Shown: piece by piece, positions 56,305 to 64,000 of the stretch
Position numbering within the stretch: the stretch's first letter is position 1
How the letters are laid out: the number at the start of each line of letters is the position of its first letter
From: an uncultured Psychrobacter sp.
GTDB taxonomy: Bacteria; Pseudomonadota; Gammaproteobacteria; Pseudomonadales; Moraxellaceae
Reading direction: 5' to 3'
Assembly (NCBI RefSeq): GCF_947500265.1
Contig: NZ_CANMRN010000010.1
Span: 1-64,000 of the forward strand
Length of the DNA: 64,000 bases
The notes under the pieces: generated by a model
What the model was told of the DNA's origin: nothing
The model's database searches: none
What the model saw: only the letters and a program-made list of their open reading frames with translations
Program-made: the position numbers and the translations under genes

Positions 56305-56358
56305 AAGCTTATGAATAAGAAATAGATAAGTATGATCGGGTTTGTCATTCATAAGCTT
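56305..56358. promoter_or_regulatory. 12-bp inverted repeat in the fadD copy 1 leader
   Basis: AAGCTTATGAAT (56305-56316) and ATTCATAAGCTT (56347-56358) are exact reverse complements with 30 bases between. They lie 81-134 bases upstream of the first fadD start. They could be an operator pair or an RNA hairpin. The same 12-mer occurs at 28573. Confidence 0.5.
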
Positions 56359-56585
56359 TGCAAATTAAAGTATGTTACTGGGTCTATGATAAATAATACT
56401 ACCACTCAGCACGACTAAGTCGAAAACGATATTTACTACCATGATTTCACCAGTTACCTTAAGTAAAACCAGTACGATTTTTTGGATAAAAACAAAAATA
56501 CGTCGATGGGCACTATAGCAGTTTTAATAGATATTCTCTATTAATAGTAGCTGTCATCCGCAAATGTCAAAAGCGATAAAGACAA

Positions 56586-56625
56586 AAAAATGATAAGACA
56601 GCATGGTTGCAGCCTTATCATTTTT
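56586..56625 (-). terminator. Intrinsic terminator of fadD copy 2
   Basis: AAAAATGATAAG pairs with CTTATCATTTTT, leaving a 16-base loop. On the minus strand the stem is followed by T-rich sequence. It lies between the two fadD genes, so they are separate transcription units. The remaining 56225-56736 gap has no gene. Confidence 0.75.
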
Positions 56626-56736
56626 GGTTACTACTTTAGTTACGACAGTATCTAATCGTACGTTACTTTCACATGTGTCTTTGGCTAATAATACACGCAG
56701 CTATCAAACAACTCTCTAGGTACGTGTATCAGCAAG

Positions 56737-58464
56737 TTAACCGTGGTTTTTTTCTTCAAGTACGCGTAGATCTTTACGCAAAATCTTACCAACGTTCGAT
56801 TTTGGCAGCTCATCAATAAATTCAACACGACGAGGACGCTTATAACCTGTTAGGTTCTCTTTACCGTACTCAAGAACTTCTTCGGTGGTCAGACTTGGAT
56901 CGTTACGGACAACATAGATCTTAGGAATCTCACCGCTCTTCTCATCTTCGATACCGATGACACCACATTCCAAAATCTTAGGATGTCCAGCCATGACTTC
57001 TTCGACTTCATTCGGATAAACGTTAAAACCAGACACCAAAATCATGTCTTTTTTGCGATCAACGATGGTCACATATCCGTTGTCAGCCATGATACCGATA
57101 TCACCAGTACGGAAAAACCCATCTGCTGTCATGACTTCGGCAGTAGCATCTTCACGGTTCCAGTAACCTTTCATGACCTGTGGACCACGAACACTAATCT
57201 CACCGCGCTCACCAAGTGCCACTTCATTACCTGCATCATCCAAAATTGCCACATCTGTTGCTGGCATCGGTACACCAATGGTACCTGTGAATGTCTTGCT
57301 GTTGCTAGGATTAGAGGTCGCTACTGGTGCTGTTTCAGACAGGCCGTAACCTTGAATGATAATATTACCAGTTACTTGACGCCATTTCTCTGCTGTTGGG
57401 CTCAGTACTGCCATGCCACCGCCCATCGATTGACGCAGCTTGCTATGATCCATCGCGATAAATTCTTCGTTGTTGGCAAGTGCGTTGAACAACGTGTTTA
57501 CCGCTGGGAAGAACGCTGGTGGATTGGCTTTATATGCTTTTAACAAGCTATCAAGATCGCGCGGGTTTGGTACTAATAATACAACACAACCGCGATACAG
57601 ACCGAACATACCACATACGGTGAATGAGAAAATATGATACATCGGCAATGCCGTCATAATCACAGGTTGCTCACCTCTTTGATCGAAATCATCAAAAGCG
57701 GTGCCCAAAAAGGTATTAGACTGAATTAAGTTTGCCACCAAGTTTTTGTGCGTTAGCATCGCACCTTTCGCCACACCTGTCGTACCACCGGTATACTGTA
57801 GGACAGCGATATCATCAAGCGTGATATTGGTTGGGCGCTTATATTTACTAGCGGTGACTTGCTTTAATGCCGTTTTGAAGCTGATGCTATTAGAAATGCT
57901 ATAGTCTGGCACCATTTTTTTGACATGGCGGACGACCGTATTAACCATAAAGCCTTTGAGCGTACCCATCAAATCGCCCATACCCGTAATCACGACTTTA
58001 TCGACTACATTGCGACCGATGTCTTGATAGGTTTTGGCAAAGTTTTCGACCATGATCAGCACTTTGGCGTCTGAATCGGTCAATTGGTGCTCAAGCTCTC
58101 TGGTAGTGTAAAGAGGGTTGACGTTGACTAAGGTAAAGCCTGCACGTAGTACAGCGATGACAGAGATTGGTAACTGCAAAATGTTGGGCATCATGACCGC
58201 AACTTTATCGCCTTTGACCAATCCTAATGACTGTAGATAAGCGGCCATTTGACGGCTGTATAAATCTACTTCTTGGAAGCTTAACGATGAACCCATGCAG
58301 ATATAGGCAGTTTTATCAGCATTTTCAGCGAAGCTTTTTTCGAAAATATCGATAAGTGACGTATTGTCGGCTGGCAACTCAATGTCATACTCCAGACCAA
58401 GTTCTTCATACGTTTTTAGCCAAACTTTATCGTCACGACGGGTTAAGTTTCCTTGATTTTCCAT
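56737..58464 (-). CDS. fadD: Long-chain fatty acid-CoA ligase FadD, copy 2
   Basis: A 575-residue paralogue of the first ligase. Motifs correspond: YTGGTTGVAKGAM, GYGLSETAPVA, TGDIGIMADNGY, DRKKDMILVSGFNVYPNEVE and PKSNVGKILRKDLR. It lacks the long disordered N-terminal tail of copy 1. AGGAGA lies shortly before the ATG. Two neighbouring fadD genes also occur in pseudomonads, where they differ in chain-length preference; whether this holds here is unknown. Confidence 0.94.
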   Translation of the reverse strand: MENQGNLTRRDDKVWLKTYEELGLEYDIELPADNTSLIDIFEKSFAENADKTAYICMGSSLSFQEVDLYSRQMAAYLQSLGLVKGDKVAVMMPNILQLPISVIAVLRAGFTLVNVNPLYTTRELEHQLTDSDAKVLIMVENFAKTYQDIGRNVVDKVVITGMGDLMGTLKGFMVNTVVRHVKKMVPDYSISNSISFKTALKQVTASKYKRPTNITLDDIAVLQYTGGTTGVAKGAMLTHKNLVANLIQSNTFLGTAFDDFDQRGEQPVIMTALPMYHIFSFTVCGMFGLYRGCVVLLVPNPRDLDSLLKAYKANPPAFFPAVNTLFNALANNEEFIAMDHSKLRQSMGGGMAVLSPTAEKWRQVTGNIIIQGYGLSETAPVATSNPSNSKTFTGTIGVPMPATDVAILDDAGNEVALGERGEISVRGPQVMKGYWNREDATAEVMTADGFFRTGDIGIMADNGYVTIVDRKKDMILVSGFNVYPNEVEEVMAGHPKILECGVIGIEDEKSGEIPKIYVVRNDPSLTTEEVLEYGKENLTGYKRPRRVEFIDELPKSNVGKILRKDLRVLEEKNHG

Positions 58465-58817
58465 AATCTTTTCTCTCCTAGTAATAATACATTACCGTCA
58501 ACCCACGCCAATCACAGTGTGATAAATATACAAAACGTCAGAGTCTTGCCTATCGTTATGATAAAAAGCAAGGCTGCGACATATTTGTATAGTGCTGAGC
58601 GAACAATATAGCGGTAAATAGCCCTTTGTTCATTAACATACACACTTTATACATAGTACTCAATACAAAAGATTGCTACACCAGTTCTCAAATAGGCTTG
58701 ACGCTCAATATCCCTATAAATATCAATATATTAGATTAAAAAACTCAGTCAAGCTATTAGAAAATATGACCCTTGACTTCTGCTCCCTAATGACCATCCC
58801 GACACGATATCTGTTCA
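58465..58817. other. 353-base gap between VWA lipoprotein gene and fadD copy 2
   Basis: No convincing gene, terminator or RNA is seen. It probably contains the promoter of fadD copy 2. Confidence 0.35.
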
Positions 58818-60611
58818 CTATCGGCTATTTTTTAGCGCACTCGCCAGCTCAGTCAACGTCACAAAGTTGCGACGAGTACCATCAGTATCGCTACTCGGTC
58901 TATCTGCGATACTGCTTTTGGCAAGCTTAGTGCTATCTCTGTATTGCCAATCATTAATATAATCACTTTGAGTCAAGCGTTGACCGAACCCTGCTACTGC
59001 CATCGCAAACTGAGTATCGATACTGGCTTTATTTAAAGCGTGGCTGGCTTTATTAATCGGTTGGCTAATCAGTTTAGAGCTACCACCTGTCGGTGCTTTA
59101 TAACGAATTTTTAGATAGCCAAGTTCATTAGAGCTCTGTTTGTTATTCGAACTAATACTGGCATTGCTATTAGCATAACGGCGATCGCTATATAACCCTT
59201 TTTGTCCTTTTGGTGTCACCTCAAACAAAGCGATAACCGCCTTACCTGCCCCAAGCTCACCTGCATCAATTTTGTCATTATTGAAGTCTTCTTCAGCCAG
59301 TACGCGATTTTCATAACCAATCAAGCGCCACTCGCTCACCACATCAGGATTAAACTCAACTTGGACTTTTACGTCTTTAGCGACGGTGTTAAATGTCGCG
59401 GCTAGTTCATCACCAAAGACTTTTTTTGCTTCAGTTAGACTGTCAATATAGCTGTAATTACCATTGCCGTTGTCCGCCATCTGTTCCATCATGTGATCAT
59501 TCAGATTACCACGACCAAAGCCAACGGTAGACAAAGAGATACCGCGATCGCGATTGGCTTTGACCAAATCTAACATCTCATCGACATCACTAATACCTAC
59601 GTTAAAATCGCCATCCGTTAACATCATGATTCGATTGATACCGTTCTTTTTTAGTCCTTGTTCAGCTTGCCTGTAGGCCAATTTCAGAGCGTCTTCCCCA
59701 TTGGTTGAGCCTGAGGCATTCAACTCCTCGATAGCAGCCAATATTTTTGCTTTTTGGTCACCATTGGTCACAGGCAACGCCACACTAGTACGACCTGAAT
59801 AGGTCACGATACTGATGCTGTCTTGGGCGCGCATCTGCTCTGTCAACAGCTTAAGCGAAGACTGTGCCAGTGGCAGCTTATCGCGCGACGACATAGAGCC
59901 TGACACATCTACTAAAAATACGAGGTTGGCAGGTGGCATAGATTGCTTGTCTGTTTTTTGCGACCAGCTACCATCAACGGCTTTGATACCGACTTTGACG
60001 ATTTTATTATCCTGATCTGCTCTATCCCAAGGTGAGTCTACTACCTCAGTTGACACAATAAACGGGGCACTACCTAAGCGTTTGCCATCATCAAATTGAT
60101 AGTTAAAATAATTAATCAATTCCTCGACCCGTACGGCATTAACAGGTGGTAGTTGACCCTCGTTTAAATAGCGGCGCACATTGGCGTAGCTGCCCGTATC
60201 GGTATCGATAGACAAGGTTGATACCGCCATATCCGTAGTTCGATGTACAGGATTGGCTGCGTTTTTTTGATAGTTGTCTTTTGCCTCTGGCGTGACTATG
60301 ATGCTCGGTAATGGGCGTACGATACCTGTCTGCTCCGCAGAACGTATCATCATCTGTTGGCTGATGACTGAGGGCTTAACACTGGGTGACGCCATGATAG
60401 ACTCTGACACCACTGCTGCATCTTGATTGACTGTGCTGCTTGTCTCGGCTGGTAGCGTTTTGCTCATTTGTGAAGTATTACAGGCTGTTAATCCTAAACT
60501 GGCTACAGCAGTAATCAACAGCACATTTCTAGTAGTGTTTTTCCCTAGGTGCTTACTTTCGTTTTTTAGCATTTTAGAGGCGGAAATTTTAGATAAAGGG
60601 TCAAATGACAT
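58818..60611 (-). CDS. YfbK-like VWA-domain lipoprotein
   Basis: A 597-residue protein. A long n-region is followed by a signal ending LGLTA-Cys44, a lipobox, so it is probably an outer- or inner-membrane lipoprotein. An N-terminal YfbK region (DTDTGSYANVRRYLNEGQLPP) precedes the VWA domain with MIDAS DVSGSM (235-240), and a DUF3520-type C-terminal domain follows. AAGGAG is well placed before the ATG. The function of YfbK proteins is unknown. It is divergent from parC. Confidence 0.88.
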   Translation of the reverse strand: MSFDPLSKISASKMLKNESKHLGKNTTRNVLLITAVASLGLTACNTSQMSKTLPAETSSTVNQDAAVVSESIMASPSVKPSVISQQMMIRSAEQTGIVRPLPSIIVTPEAKDNYQKNAANPVHRTTDMAVSTLSIDTDTGSYANVRRYLNEGQLPPVNAVRVEELINYFNYQFDDGKRLGSAPFIVSTEVVDSPWDRADQDNKIVKVGIKAVDGSWSQKTDKQSMPPANLVFLVDVSGSMSSRDKLPLAQSSLKLLTEQMRAQDSISIVTYSGRTSVALPVTNGDQKAKILAAIEELNASGSTNGEDALKLAYRQAEQGLKKNGINRIMMLTDGDFNVGISDVDEMLDLVKANRDRGISLSTVGFGRGNLNDHMMEQMADNGNGNYSYIDSLTEAKKVFGDELAATFNTVAKDVKVQVEFNPDVVSEWRLIGYENRVLAEEDFNNDKIDAGELGAGKAVIALFEVTPKGQKGLYSDRRYANSNASISSNNKQSSNELGYLKIRYKAPTGGSSKLISQPINKASHALNKASIDTQFAMAVAGFGQRLTQSDYINDWQYRDSTKLAKSSIADRPSSDTDGTRRNFVTLTELASALKNSR

Positions 60612-61068
60612 AACAGAAACTCCTTATTGTAAGATTATTCAGTAGCGACTTGTCCGTGTCAATATATGGTTAACGCTATTTAAATAAGCACAACAGCTAC
60701 CTTATTTAGTCTATTAACTGTCATACTTTCAGTTATTAATTTTGCATCAAAACTATTCTGTACCTACTTTCTTTAGACTAATGATAGATAAAATATCCCA
60801 AATAAAAACGATTCAACCTTAAGATATTTATTAACCATATAAAAAACAAATATTAGATTTACTATACTTAACTTAATCTATAAAAGCTATGAATCACCAT
60901 ACTATAAAAGCCCTTTATAAGCGCTTGTTTTAAGCACGTCACGAGATGTCGTATATTCTGACATACGTCTTTTTAATTGGTGCAATATCCTTTACGATAG
61001 CACTATCCTATTTGTATGCTTGAACCAATTATCTATACCTATTAAAACTGATAAGTGAATCCTATTTT
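60612..61068. other. 457-base divergent region between VWA lipoprotein gene and parC
   Basis: No gene or terminator is seen. No clear promoter consensus could be assigned for either direction, and parC lacks an obvious ribosome site. Confidence 0.35.
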
Positions 61069-63378
61069 ATGTCTGATGTTATTGATCATACGATCGCCCC
61101 AATTATTCCCAATGAGCCGATGGATACTCGTTCAGTCGCAGAGTTCACCGAGCAGGCCTATCTCAACTATGCCATGTACGTCATCATGGATCGGGCGTTG
61201 CCAAATATTGCTGACGGTCTAAAACCTGTCCAGCGTCGCATCGTCTATGCCATGAGCGAGCTTGGGCTAAAGTCCTCTGCTAAGGCCAAGAAATCCGCCC
61301 GTACAGTCGGTGACGTATTGGGTAAATACCACCCGCATGGTGACAGCGCTTGTTATGAAGCGATGGTACTAATGGCACAGCCGTTCAGCTATCGCTATCC
61401 GCTCATCACTGGTCAAGGTAACTGGGGTAGCCCAGATGATCCGAAATCATTTGCCGCGATGCGTTATACCGAAGCTAAAATGTCGGCTTATGCCAATACG
61501 TTGCTCGCAGAATTGGGACAAGGCACGGTCGATTGGCAAGATAACTTCGATGGTACGATGCAAGAGCCGACCACCCTCCCTGCCCGCTTACCTAATATTT
61601 TATTAAACGGTACGACAGGTATTGCTGTTGGTATGGCAACCGATATTCCACCGCATAACCTTAATGAAGTGGTACGTGCGGCTATTCGATTGCTTAAAAA
61701 CCCAGAGCTATCGATTAAGCAGCTTACCCAATCGATACCTGCGCCTGACCTACCAACGCCAGCGGAAATCATCACTAGTAAAAAAGATTTGCAAGCAATG
61801 TACGAGACTGGACGTGGCAGTTATAAGATGCGCGCCACCTTTCATGTTGACCCTAAAGAAAAGAACCTCGTCATCATCGATGCGCTACCTTACCAAGTCT
61901 CAGGTAATAAAATCCAAGAGCAAATTGCTAAGCTTATGACTGATAAGAAGCTGCCTTGGGTGACCGACATTCATGATGAATCAGATCACGAAAATGCCTG
62001 CCGTATCGTCCTTGAGTTGCGCTCAACGCGAGTCGATGTCGATCGTGTCATGAGTCACCTGTTTGCCAGTACTGACCTAGAAAGCAATTACCGCGTCAAT
62101 ATGAATATGATTGGCTTAAATGGTAAGCCGCAGGTAAAAAACTTAAAGGAAGTCTTGGAAGAATGGTTAATCTGTCGCCGCTCGGTGGTCACGCGCCGCC
62201 TGCAATATCGCCTCGATAAAATTGATAAACGCTTGCATATCTTGGCGGGCTTGCTGATTGCTTATCTGAATATTGATGAAGTGATTCGCATCATTCGTGA
62301 AGAGGACGATCCAAAAGTGACCTTGATGCAGGACTATGACCTGACTGACATTCAAGCCAATGCTATCTTGGATATTCGTTTGCGTCAGTTGGCAAAATTA
62401 GAGGAAATTGAGCTGCGCCGCGAGCAAGATGAACTCGCTGCCGAACGTGCCATCATTCAAGAGTACTTAGACAATCCAGACAGTCTAACCAATCTGATGA
62501 TCGATGAGCTTACCGCCGATATGAAAGAACATGGCAATGAGCGTGTATCACCATTAGCAGAGCGCGAAGAAGCACAAGCACTAAAAGAGTCAGACCTCGT
62601 ACCGAGTGAGCCGGTCACTGCCATCTTATCAAAAGCGGGTTGGATTCGAGCCGCTAAAGGTCATGATGTCGATGCTGCTGGTATGAGTTACCGCTCAGGT
62701 GACAGCTATCAAGCACACGTGCGCGGCAAATCTAACGAGCGAATCTACGTGCTCGACAGCACTGGACGCAGTTACAGTATCGATGCGCATAATTTAGCGT
62801 CTGCGCGTGGTCAAGGTGATCCGCTAACCAGTGTGTTAAAGCCGCCAGCAGGCGCTAGCTTTGAGCAGCTATTAACGGGTGATAACGAGCAACGCATTAT
62901 CCTTGCTAGTTCAGCAGGTTATGGTTTTATCAATACCATTGGTAACCTCGATAGCAATCAAAAAGCTGGTAAAAACGTCATTAACCTAGCAACTGACAGT
63001 CGACTGCTCCCTGTTGCACGTATCGATGCGCCAGTAGAGACGGCCGCTAATACCGAAGGTGAAAATAGCAATGTGCGTGTGACACCTGATCATGTTGCTG
63101 TCGCGACCAATGCAGGGTATCTACTGATATTTGCTCTTGATGATTTGCCTGAACAGGCTCGCGGTAAAGGGAACAAACTTATTAAGTTGAAAGACGGTGA
63201 AGAGGTACTCGCTATCACACCACTTAGTCAGCAAGACAGTCTTGTCATCACTGCTGGCAAACGCCATGTGACACTCAAGCCAAATGATTTGGCTAACTAT
63301 ACGGGTGTTCGCGGTAATCGTGGTGGTCAGTTGCCAAGAGGCTTTCAGAATGTGACGAGTGTTGAAGTGGTTGGCTAA
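61069..63378 (+). CDS. parC: DNA topoisomerase IV subunit A
   Basis: A 769-residue type IIA topoisomerase subunit that decatenates chromosomes. The active-site tyrosine is Tyr133 in [10 protein letters not shown]. The quinolone-resistance region [15 protein letters not shown] has Ser93 and Glu97, the wild-type residues at E. coli positions 80 and 84. C-terminal beta-propeller repeats ([19 protein letters not shown] and similar) are present. A normal length, intact gene. parE is not in the window. Confidence 0.96.
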   Translation: MSDVIDHTIAPIIPNEPMDTRSVAEFTEQAYLNYAMYVIMDRALPNIADGLKPVQRRIVYAMSELGLKSSAKAKKSARTVGDVLGKYHPHGDSACYEAMVLMAQPFSYRYPLITGQGNWGSPDDPKSFAAMRYTEAKMSAYANTLLAELGQGTVDWQDNFDGTMQEPTTLPARLPNILLNGTTGIAVGMATDIPPHNLNEVVRAAIRLLKNPELSIKQLTQSIPAPDLPTPAEIITSKKDLQAMYETGRGSYKMRATFHVDPKEKNLVIIDALPYQVSGNKIQEQIAKLMTDKKLPWVTDIHDESDHENACRIVLELRSTRVDVDRVMSHLFASTDLESNYRVNMNMIGLNGKPQVKNLKEVLEEWLICRRSVVTRRLQYRLDKIDKRLHILAGLLIAYLNIDEVIRIIREEDDPKVTLMQDYDLTDIQANAILDIRLRQLAKLEEIELRREQDELAAERAIIQEYLDNPDSLTNLMIDELTADMKEHGNERVSPLAEREEAQALKESDLVPSEPVTAILSKAGWIRAAKGHDVDAAGMSYRSGDSYQAHVRGKSNERIYVLDSTGRSYSIDAHNLASARGQGDPLTSVLKPPAGASFEQLLTGDNEQRIILASSAGYGFINTIGNLDSNQKAGKNVINLATDSRLLPVARIDAPVETAANTEGENSNVRVTPDHVAVATNAGYLLIFALDDLPEQARGKGNKLIKLKDGEEVLAITPLSQQDSLVITAGKRHVTLKPNDLANYTGVRGNRGGQLPRGFQNVTSVEVVG

Positions 63379-63472
63379 AGATAACACATGATTAAGAACC
63401 TCAAGCTTTTTTAAAGCTCAGAGCTGGATAATAACTAATATTATTAACGATTTTAAAGGTAAAAATTGATTG

Positions 63473-64000
63473 ATGAGTATTTTAAATAACGTTTGGGTTG
63501 TAGGAATAGGAGGAGGAATCTTAAGCGGTTTATTTGTCGCTTTTATTTCAAGATATCTATTCGCTAAAAAAGATAACCGTGAATATACGCAAAAGGTTTT
63601 TGCTGTAAATCGAGAGATAATATATGCACTTCGCCCTGGTATATCAGAAGGAAAATTTCCTACCGACGAGGTTTTAGATTCTCTTCTAAGTGCAACAGCT
63701 CGTCGCTATAAAGTAAGTAGAGAAGATGTTTTCCAGCCTAAACAGATTGCAGAAGAGTTAATAAAAGAAATAATGGACTCTAGTTTTATCTCTTCTGACA
63801 CTAAACAAGATTATTGCGACAGTCTACTCCATTTGATTTTGCCCTCCATTAATACTACTAATATAGATGAACTATATTCTGACTTGAAACTTGAAGAAGA
63901 CGATTATCGTCGTCGTTCAAATGCAAGAATGAGTGCTATATTAGGATTAACTTCGACAATTATGGTAACTATGCTTACGCTTTACACAGGCAGAACCACA
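63473..64000 (+). CDS. Truncated membrane protein gene, unknown family (runs off window)
   Basis: An open frame from an ATG at 63473 to the last base, at least 176 codons without a stop. AAAGGT lies about 11 bases upstream. An N-terminal hydrophobic segment (VWVVGIGGGILSGLFVAF) is followed by a charged, helical region and then a second hydrophobic segment, ILGLTSTIMVTMLTLYTG, near the end. It is more A+T-rich than parC and other neighbours. I do not recognise a family. The stop codon lies beyond the window. Confidence 0.7.
   Translation, partial: MSILNNVWVVGIGGGILSGLFVAFISRYLFAKKDNREYTQKVFAVNREIIYALRPGISEGKFPTDEVLDSLLSATARRYKVSREDVFQPKQIAEELIKEIMDSSFISSDTKQDYCDSLLHLILPSINTTNIDELYSDLKLEEDDYRRRSNARMSAILGLTSTIMVTMLTLYTGRTT

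Noticed and set aside
56983..57543. A 186-codon plus-strand ORF opposite the second fadD
   Set aside because: It lies wholly within a well-supported gene, has no ribosome site and an implausible composition.
1..64000. tRNA, rRNA, CRISPR, prophage or insertion sequence
   Set aside because: No tRNA T-loop or anticodon arms, no spaced identical repeats, and no transposase or integrase motifs were seen.

Overview
The window looks like chromosomal DNA from a gammaproteobacterium of the Moraxellaceae, most probably Psychrobacter or a close relative. I infer this from moderate-to-low G+C, the protein sequences, and the gene sets: a cold-shock gene, NhaA, two FadD paralogues, and the pairs coaBC/radC, serB/YtjB-like and YeiE-like LysR/YeiH. 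I cannot name the species. Nearly all of the window is housekeeping or metabolic gene space. I see no insertion sequence, prophage, integrase, CRISPR array, rRNA or tRNA.

Layout. 1-4633: an 11-bp tandem repeat, a DkgB-like aldo-keto reductase, then the haem export and cytochrome c maturation genes ccmABCDE on the minus strand. 4796-8607: an unknown protein, a YbjN-domain protein, a histone-deacetylase-fold hydrolase and a TauE/SafE transporter. 8679-10939: coaBC, with an unusual histidine-rich insert, divergent from radC. 11288-18652: fadE, a dicarboxylate/glutamate-type symporter, a second TauE/SafE protein and nhaA. 18840-22875: a DUF2799 lipoprotein, an MpaB/DUF2236 oxygenase-like protein and two Nudix hydrolases. 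22958-29745: an M16C peptidase, two tandem universal stress proteins, and a LysR regulator divergent from a YeiH-type exporter. 30048-32549: a cold-shock gene with a long leader, a YbaN-type membrane protein, and a TPP riboswitch controlling a signal-less THI5/ThiY-fold protein. 32640-38996: an orphan TerF-like protein, a strikingly A+T-rich pentapeptide/membrane gene broken by two frameshifts in homopolymers, and valS. 39256-49300: an FNT-type channel with an acidic tail, a BASS transporter, two YbjQ proteins, a YecA-like protein, a small acidic protein, a YtjB-like protein divergent from serB, a DUF368 (PopT-type) protein and a small membrane protein. 49507-54243: an SCP2 protein, bioB, hemJ, a secreted NlpC/P60-like candidate, an unknown membrane protein and rph. 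54425-64000: two fadD genes, a YfbK-type VWA lipoprotein, parC and a truncated membrane-protein gene running off the window.

Functional themes: fatty-acid activation and oxidation (fadE, two fadD, SCP2), haem and cytochrome c supply (ccm, hemJ), cofactor synthesis (coaBC, bioB, thiamine-regulated locus) and ion or anion transport. The items most worth a second look are the frameshifted A+T-rich gene at 33952-35866, the riboswitch-controlled THI5-fold protein at 31370-32549, the histidine-rich insert in CoaBC (9145-9290), and several operator-like palindromes and degenerate tandem repeats between genes.
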